DNA of 64,000 nucleotides, from the NCBI RefSeq assembly GCF_028649435.1, contig NZ_JAQSIN010000007.1; one strand, given 5' to 3'. The notes under the pieces are model-generated. The model did not search any database. It saw only the letters and a program-made list of their open reading frames with translations, and was not told the origin of the DNA. The position numbers and the translations under genes were made by a program. Below, one piece after another: positions 59,492-64,000 of the stretch. Each line of letters opens with the position of its first letter. Within the stretch, counting starts at the first letter, position 1. This stretch comes from Curvibacter microcysteis (GTDB lineage: Bacteria; Pseudomonadota; Gammaproteobacteria; Burkholderiales; Burkholderiaceae_C).

Positions 59492-60466
59492 TCACTCCGC
59501 GCGGATGTTGGCGCGCACGGCGATGGCCCGCATGCGGGGCAGTTCGTCGTCGATCAGGCTGGCCACGGCCTGGGCCGAGGACCATTCTTTTTGCACCCCA
59601 GCGTTGTTGAGTTGGTCGCGCAGTTCGGGGTCGGCCAAGGTTTCGGCCAGCGCGGTCTGCAGGCGGTTGCGGGCCTCGGCCGGCAGGCCGCGCGGGGCCA
59701 TCAAGGCCAGCCAGGAGTCAAAGGCAAAGTCGGGGCTGCTGGACTCGGCCACGGTGGGCACTTCGGGCAGCATGGGGGAGCGCTTGGGGCCGGTCACCGC
59801 AAGGGCCTTGATGCGGCCCGCCTTCAGCTGAGGCAGGGCCGCCGCCACGGTGTCGACCGTGAACGGGATCTGGCCCCCCATCAGGTCGCTCATGGCCGGT
59901 GCGCTGCCTTTGTAGGGCACATGCAGCAGCTTGATGCCCAAGGACTGCCACATCAGTTCACCCGCAAAGTGCGAGGTGGTGCCGGTGCCGAAGGAGCCGT
60001 ACACGTACTTGTCGGGGGCCTGGCGCACGGCGCTGACCAGTTGCTTGAGGTTTTGCACGGGCACACCCGGGTTGGCCAGCAAGACCAGGGGCACACGGGC
60101 CACGCCGCCGATGGGCTCGAAGCTGCGCACCGGGTCGTAGGGCAGGCGCGGGTTGAGGGCGGGGTTGAGGGTGAAGGTGGAGCCCGAGCTGAGCAGCAAG
60201 GTGTAGCCGTCAGGGGCCGCGTTGGCCACCATGGCCGCGCCGACCACGGTGCCGGCGCCGGCCTTGTTCTCGATCACGATGGGCTGACCCAGTCGCGGGC
60301 CCAGCTTTTTGGCCACCAGGCGACCCACCACATCGGTGGCGCCTCCAGGTGGGAACGGAATCACCAACTGCACCGGCTTGGCCGGAAACGCGTTGGCATG
60401 GGCGGCTTGCCAAGGCAGCACGGAGGCGGCCAGGGCCTGGACGAAATGGCGTTTGCTAAGGGTCAT
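59492..60466 (-). CDS. Bug-family tripartite tricarboxylate transporter receptor 2
   Basis: A 324-residue periplasmic binding protein with a signal sequence (cleavage near AAHANA). It has the Bug opening FPAKPVQLVIPFPPGGATDVVGRL and HVPYKGSAPAMSDLMGGQIPFTVDT. It lies downstream of acdS on the same strand, 172 bases away, with no membrane components nearby. Ligand unknown; a role next to ACC breakdown is only suggested by position. Confidence 0.92.
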   Translation of the reverse strand: MTLSKRHFVQALAASVLPWQAAHANAFPAKPVQLVIPFPPGGATDVVGRLVAKKLGPRLGQPIVIENKAGAGTVVGAAMVANAAPDGYTLLLSSGSTFTLNPALNPRLPYDPVRSFEPIGGVARVPLVLLANPGVPVQNLKQLVSAVRQAPDKYVYGSFGTGTTSHFAGELMWQSLGIKLLHVPYKGSAPAMSDLMGGQIPFTVDTVAAALPQLKAGRIKALAVTGPKRSPMLPEVPTVAESSSPDFAFDSWLALMAPRGLPAEARNRLQTALAETLADPELRDQLNNAGVQKEWSSAQAVASLIDDELPRMRAIAVRANIRAE

Positions 60467-60638
60467 GGCACATCCACATCAGAGAGGGGCCGCTCTAGGG
60501 CGGCGTTCACGCCAGACCTGGCGCGTGCGTTCGCCAGGCCGGGCTGCGGGGTGAGTCAGTCGTCTCCTTTGTGGGGCCGCGCCGTCTGAGGGAGGGCGCG
60601 CCGTCAGGGGGGCAGGGCCTCTGCGGGCCCTTGGGGGG

Positions 60639-61655
60639 TCAACCGTTGCGGAACAGGAAGCTGTAGGCGTTGAGGGCTGGCACACCGCCCAAGTGGGCGT
60701 AGAGCACGCGCGAGCCTTCGGGGAACTCGCCGTTGCGCACCATGTCGATCATCCCGTGCATGGACTTGCCCTCGTAGACCGGGTCGGTGAGCATCGCTTC
60801 CTGGCGTGCGCACAGGCGAATGGCTTCCAGCGTGCCTTCGCTGGGCAGGCCGTACTCGGGGCCGCCATAGCGGGTGTCGAGCACCACGTCTTCGGCGGTC
60901 AGCTCTTGGCCCAGTTCCACCAGCTTGGCGGTGTTCTGCGCGATGCGCAGGATTTGCGCGTGGGTTTGTTCGGGCTTGGCCGAGGCGTCGATGCCGATCA
61001 CGCGGCGAGCGCGGCCATCGGCGGCAAAGCCCACCACCATGCCGGCCTGGGTGCTGCCGGTCACCGAGCAGACCACGATGTAGTCGAACTTGAAGCCCAG
61101 CTCCGCTTCTTGGGCGCGCACTTCCTCGGCAAAGCCGACGAAGCCCAGGCCGCCGTAGGGGTGCTCGGAGCAGCCGGCGGGGATGGGGTAGGGCTTGCCA
61201 CCCGCCTTGCGCACGTCTTCCATGGCCTGCTCCCAGCTGGGGCGGATGCCGATGTCAAAGCCCGCCGCGTCCAGTCGCACATCGGCGCCCATGATGCGGG
61301 ACATTTCGATGTTGCCCACGCGGTCGTACACGGCGTCGGAGTAGTTGACCCAGTTCTCCTGCACCAGCACGCACTTGAGGCCCAGGTGGGCTGCCACGGC
61401 GGCCACCTGGCGGGTCTGGTTGGACTGGATGCCGCCAATCGACACCAGGGTGTCGTAGCCACCGGCCAGGGCTTCGGGAATCAGGTACTCCAGCTTGCGG
61501 GTTTTGTTGCCGCCGAAGGCCAGGCCGCTGTTGCAGTCCTCGCGCTTGGCGTAGAGATGGACCTTGCCCCCCAGGTGGGCGCTCAGGCGCGGCAGGGGCT
61601 GGATCGGCGTGGGGCCGAAGGTCAGAGCGTGGCGGGGGAATTTCTGCAGGTTCAT
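60639..61655 (-). CDS. acdS: 1-aminocyclopropane-1-carboxylate deaminase
   Basis: A 338-residue PLP enzyme that opens ACC, the plant ethylene precursor, to 2-oxobutyrate and ammonia. All five residues known to matter in the Pseudomonas enzyme are at the same numbers: Lys51 (PLP), Ser78, Tyr268, Glu295 and Leu322. Glu295 and Leu322 distinguish true ACC deaminases from D-cysteine desulfhydrases. A divergent Lrp-type regulator follows, as for acdS-acdR elsewhere. Cytoplasmic. Confidence 0.95.
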   Translation of the reverse strand: MNLQKFPRHALTFGPTPIQPLPRLSAHLGGKVHLYAKREDCNSGLAFGGNKTRKLEYLIPEALAGGYDTLVSIGGIQSNQTRQVAAVAAHLGLKCVLVQENWVNYSDAVYDRVGNIEMSRIMGADVRLDAAGFDIGIRPSWEQAMEDVRKAGGKPYPIPAGCSEHPYGGLGFVGFAEEVRAQEAELGFKFDYIVVCSVTGSTQAGMVVGFAADGRARRVIGIDASAKPEQTHAQILRIAQNTAKLVELGQELTAEDVVLDTRYGGPEYGLPSEGTLEAIRLCARQEAMLTDPVYEGKSMHGMIDMVRNGEFPEGSRVLYAHLGGVPALNAYSFLFRNG

Positions 61656-61860
61656 GGTCGTCGAGGGCAGTTGGAAATGGTCTGGGGCCAGCGCTTCAAA
61701 AGGACCCCGGCACCTGGGTTTGGGGGTCTCCAGAGAAGCGTGTCTGGTGTGACAATCCTATGAAAATGCCGAGTTAACAGGGTTGCAAAATAATTGAATT
61801 AATTGGTGTTTAGTTGGAGTTAAGATGAAAATCACTTTTCTTTAATGCTTTGAAAAACAA
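61656..61860. promoter_or_regulatory. acdS-acdR divergent control region
   Basis: 205 bases, plainly AT-rich from about 61755. It contains the near-palindrome AATAATTGAATTAATT (61788-61803), of the AT-rich kind bound by Lrp-type regulators. No other feature was found. Confidence 0.4.
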
Positions 61861-62370
61861 ATGTGTGCAACAAAAGTTCGTGATGAGAGTGTGCTTTCAG
61901 AGCCCCCCTTGACGGAGCTGGATCGCACCGATCGGGCGCTGCTCAAACTGCTGCAAAAAGACGCCTCGCTGTCCAATGTGGCGCTGGCAGCCCTGGTGCA
62001 CCTGAGCCCGCCAGCCTGCCTGCGCCGGGTCGAGCGCCTGCGCCAAGCCGGCTTGATCCAGCGCACCGTGGCCTTGCTCGACCCCAAAGCTTTGGGCGCC
62101 GGCATGGTGGTGCTGATCGGCGTGGTGCTGGACCGCTCCACGCCCGACTCCTTTGCCGCATTCGAGAAAGCGGCGGCACGCATCTCGGGCTGCATGGAGT
62201 GCCATGTGGTCACGGGCGAGTTCGACTACTTCATGCTGGTGCGCACGCGTGACAGCGAGAGCTTCAACCAGTTGCATGCAGAGCAATTGCTGTACCTGCC
62301 CGGGGTGCGGCAGATCCGCTCCTTCATGGGGCTCAAGCAGGTGTTGTCCACCACGCAGCTGCCTTTGTGA
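61861..62370 (+). CDS. acdR: Lrp/AsnC-family regulator, probable AcdR
   Basis: A 169-residue regulator with an N-terminal winged HTH (LDRTDRALLKLLQKDASLSNVALAALVHLSPPACLRRVERLRQAGLI, here given as start LDRTDRALLKLLQ and end RVERLRQAGLI) and a C-terminal RAM ligand domain (CMECHVVTGEFDYFMLVRTRD). It is divergent from acdS, which AcdR activates in Pseudomonas putida UW4 in response to ACC. The name rests on that arrangement. Confidence 0.85.
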   Translation: MCATKVRDESVLSEPPLTELDRTDRALLKLLQKDASLSNVALAALVHLSPPACLRRVERLRQAGLIQRTVALLDPKALGAGMVVLIGVVLDRSTPDSFAAFEKAAARISGCMECHVVTGEFDYFMLVRTRDSESFNQLHAEQLLYLPGVRQIRSFMGLKQVLSTTQLPL

Positions 62371-62481
62371 ACCCCGGGGCGCACCAGAACTGGGCCGGGA
62401 AGTCGCCCTTGTTCGGGCGATGCCCGCGCGCACCGCGCAGTAGCATCAAGACCGATGTATTTCGTGGAAAGGTGTGCCCGC

Positions 62482-63198
62482 ATGAACCAAGCCTGTTGGA
62501 TCCCGCTCTTGCTGGCTGGCGCTTTGCTGGGCGGCTGCAGCACGCTGGACGTGCCCCGCGCCGACAACTACGAGGCCAGCAGCCAAAAGAAAGCCCGCTC
62601 GGTGCAACACTGGGATGTGCTGGCCGACGACGTGGCCAAGCGCATCGCTGACAAGATTCGCAGCTACCCCATGGCCCTGCCGCCGGTTTACCTGGTGCAG
62701 GCGCCCGCGGGCTCGTTCAACCAGGGCTTTCGTGAGCTGCTGCTGACCCGCTTGGTCAACCATGGCGCCATCGTGACCCGGCAGCCGGGCCCGCTGGTGG
62801 TCCGCTTCGAAACCCAGTTGGTCGAACACGGCAGTCAGGTGGGCAATGCCAACCCGACGCCCCTGGTGGGCTTGGGCGGTGGGGTCTCGGTGGCGCGCGA
62901 CCTGTTCACCTATGCCCACAGCACCACCAGCTATGTGGGCAGCGTGCTGGGCCTGGCCGCCCTGGGCGACGCCACGCGCATCGCACTGGATGGCCGCGCG
63001 GCTGGGGGGCCAACCCGCACCGAGGTGCTGATCACCACCTCGCTGGAGCGTGAAGACACTTTCCTGGCGCGCACCGCTGATGTGTACTACATCGAGCGCG
63101 ACGACAGCAGCCTTTATGTGCCCAAGCCGCCCGCCGCACCGGTGGCGGCGGTCCCGGCCACGCCCCCCACGCGCAACTGGAAGGTGGTGGGCCCATGA
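62482..63198 (+). CDS. Putative lipoprotein of unknown function
   Basis: A 238-residue protein with a lipoprotein signal (WIPLLLAGALLGGC, lipobox LGGC near residue 18). It has a domain of mixed alpha/beta look (SFNQGFRELLLTRLVNHGAIVTRQP), a hydrophobic Gly-rich stretch (LVGLGGGVSVARD...VGSVLGLAALG) and a Pro-rich C terminus. I do not recognise the family. Its stop overlaps the start of the FlgO-like gene (ATGA), so the two are coupled and probably act together at the outer membrane. GGAAAGG lies upstream of ATG 62482. Confidence 0.75.
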   Translation: MNQACWIPLLLAGALLGGCSTLDVPRADNYEASSQKKARSVQHWDVLADDVAKRIADKIRSYPMALPPVYLVQAPAGSFNQGFRELLLTRLVNHGAIVTRQPGPLVVRFETQLVEHGSQVGNANPTPLVGLGGGVSVARDLFTYAHSTTSYVGSVLGLAALGDATRIALDGRAAGGPTRTEVLITTSLEREDTFLARTADVYYIERDDSSLYVPKPPAAPVAAVPATPPTRNWKVVGP

Positions 63199-63731
63199 GT
63201 CACGCACGCCGTCGATGCTTGAACCTGGGCCTGGTCGCCGGCCTGGGGGCTGTGCTGGCCGCCTGTTCTTCCACCCCGCCGGTGGACCCGGATGTGCGCA
63301 CCGATGTGATTGATGCCAATTACAAGGCCGCCGACGCCTTGCTGGAGGGCCTGCAGCTGGACCGCAAGCAGCCGCTGCTGGTGGCGACCTTTGTGAATTT
63401 GGAGGTCTTGACCGAGTCCTCGCGCCTGGGGCGTTTGTTCTCCGAATTGGTGGGCAGCCGCCTGGCGCAGCGGGGTTACCTGGTCAAGGAACTCAAGCTG
63501 CGCGAGAGCCTGTTCATGAAGCAGACCCAGGGCGCTTTGTTGCTGTCGCGTGAGGTGCGTGAAATCAGCCAGACCCAGGAGGCCCAGGCCGTCATCGTGG
63601 GCACCTACACCCAGTCCAGCAAGATGCTGTACCTGAGCGTCAAGCTGGTGCTGCCCGAGGGCAACGTGGTGCTGTCGGCACACGACTACGCCATGCCGCT
63701 GGACACCAACATCAAGGGCTTGCTGCGCTGA
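63195..63731 (+). CDS. FlgO-family outer-membrane lipoprotein
   Basis: A 178-residue lipoprotein (signal GLGAVLAAC) with a FlgO-like domain: LLVATFVNLEVLTESSRLGRLFSELVGSRLAQRGYLVKELKL and AQAVIVGTYTQSSKMLYLSVKLV mark it by their starts and ends. In Vibrio FlgO is needed for sheathed-flagellum function; in other bacteria the domain is wider. Convergent with flhC, so a flagellar link is likely here. Confidence 0.8.
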   Translation: MSHARRRCLNLGLVAGLGAVLAACSSTPPVDPDVRTDVIDANYKAADALLEGLQLDRKQPLLVATFVNLEVLTESSRLGRLFSELVGSRLAQRGYLVKELKLRESLFMKQTQGALLLSREVREISQTQEAQAVIVGTYTQSSKMLYLSVKLVLPEGNVVLSAHDYAMPLDTNIKGLLR

Positions 63732-63772
63732 GCCCGGGGCTTCTGGTGGGCGCGTTTGCCGTCGCCTTGCCG

Positions 63773-63825
63773 CCCCCATGCAAAAGCCCCGCGACGCCGC
63801 AGCGTCCGGGGCTTTTGCATGGGGG
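63773..63825. terminator. Very strong bidirectional hairpin between flgO-like gene and flhC
   Basis: CCCCCATGCAAAAGCCCC (63773-63790) and its exact complement (63808-63825), with a second stem GACGC-CGCA-GCGTC inside the loop. Confidence 0.8.
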
Positions 63826-63840
63826 CTGGTCGGGGGGGAC

Positions 63841-64000
63841 TCAGTGCACCAGCAGCGCGCCGCTGGCCTTGCTTTTTCCGGCGCGGGCGGGCGGGTTGCA
63901 CAGGCCGCAAAGGAAGTGGCGTGCGTTTTCATAGGGTTCGGTGACGAACTTGCCGGTGCATTTGGAGCAGGCGGTCATGGTGAGCATGTCGGCGTCGACG
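63841..64000 (-). CDS. flhC: Flagellar master regulator FlhC (C-terminal part; start outside window)
   Basis: The last 52 residues, ending GALLVH before a TGA at 63841. They contain the zinc cluster CSKC ... CGLC with GKFVTEPYENARHF between and NPPARAGK after, as in FlhC, the zinc-binding partner of FlhD in the class 1 activator of flagellar genes. The start and most of the protein lie beyond the window edge. Confidence 0.85.
   Translation of the reverse strand, partial: VDADMLTMTACSKCTGKFVTEPYENARHFLCGLCNPPARAGKSKASGALLVH

Overview
The window is a stretch of GC-rich chromosome from a betaproteobacterium, most likely a member of the Comamonadaceae (Burkholderiales; Rhodoferax/Limnohabitans/Hydrogenophaga-like). 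The signs are Burkholderiales-style orders (folC-SPOR-cvpA-purF, hemC-hemD-hemX-hemY diverging from ppc), several Bug-type tricarboxylate receptors, a phasin, and a palindromic repeat inside valS of a kind I associate with this family. The placement comes from protein resemblance and gene order; no search was run.

Layout. 1-10500 is housekeeping: yajQ (cut by the window edge), murB, argG with ppnP, a glycine-zipper lipoprotein-like protein, an ArsC/Spx-fold protein, folC, a SPOR protein, cvpA, purF and gltX. 10565-11233 holds a tRNA cluster, Ala(GGC)-Glu(TTC)-Asp(GTC), present twice in tandem. A genomic island of about 5 kb (11234-16192) sits at the 3' end of the second tRNA-Asp gene and is bounded by a 17-bp direct copy of the tRNA end. 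It carries a broken tyrosine integrase, an IS3-family element and one long AT-rich gene for a SIR2 - P-loop NTPase - TPR-like protein. That gene looks like a stand-alone anti-phage NADase of the Avs5/SIR2-STAND type and is the best candidate here for an undescribed system.

16300-22300 has a short-chain dehydrogenase behind a perfect 18-bp palindrome, a Fur-controlled ferric-iron ABC transporter (fbpA, fbpB, divergent fbpC) and a patatin-like lipoprotein. 22300-28550 is a catabolic unit: a self-sufficient CYP116B-type P450, a VOC-family ring-cleavage-like protein and fumarylacetoacetase in one operon, preceded by an IclR regulator and a divergent Bug receptor. A shared operator, GCGTAWN5TYAC, lies before the P450, before the receptor, and again 19 kb away before a second VOC gene (46379), which suggests one regulon.

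28600-34500 has a phasin diverging from a histone-deacetylase-like amidohydrolase, with paired candidate PhaR sites between them, then katG with a good OxyR-like site, and a membrane acyltransferase. 34500-41700 has a TonB receptor with a small His/Cys exported partner, a histidine phosphatase, a PAS-GAF-GGDEF protein, tRNA-Leu(CAA), cysM, a Nudix hydrolase and tusA. 41700-54000 has galU-valS, the second VOC gene, a class III nucleotide cyclase fused to a PilZ-like domain, a YceI-YceI-cytochrome b561 group and the haem genes. 54000-64000 has ppc, a YccS/FUSC membrane protein, a second Bug receptor, a complete ACC deaminase (acdS) with its Lrp-type regulator, two lipoproteins (one FlgO-like) and the C-terminal end of flhC.
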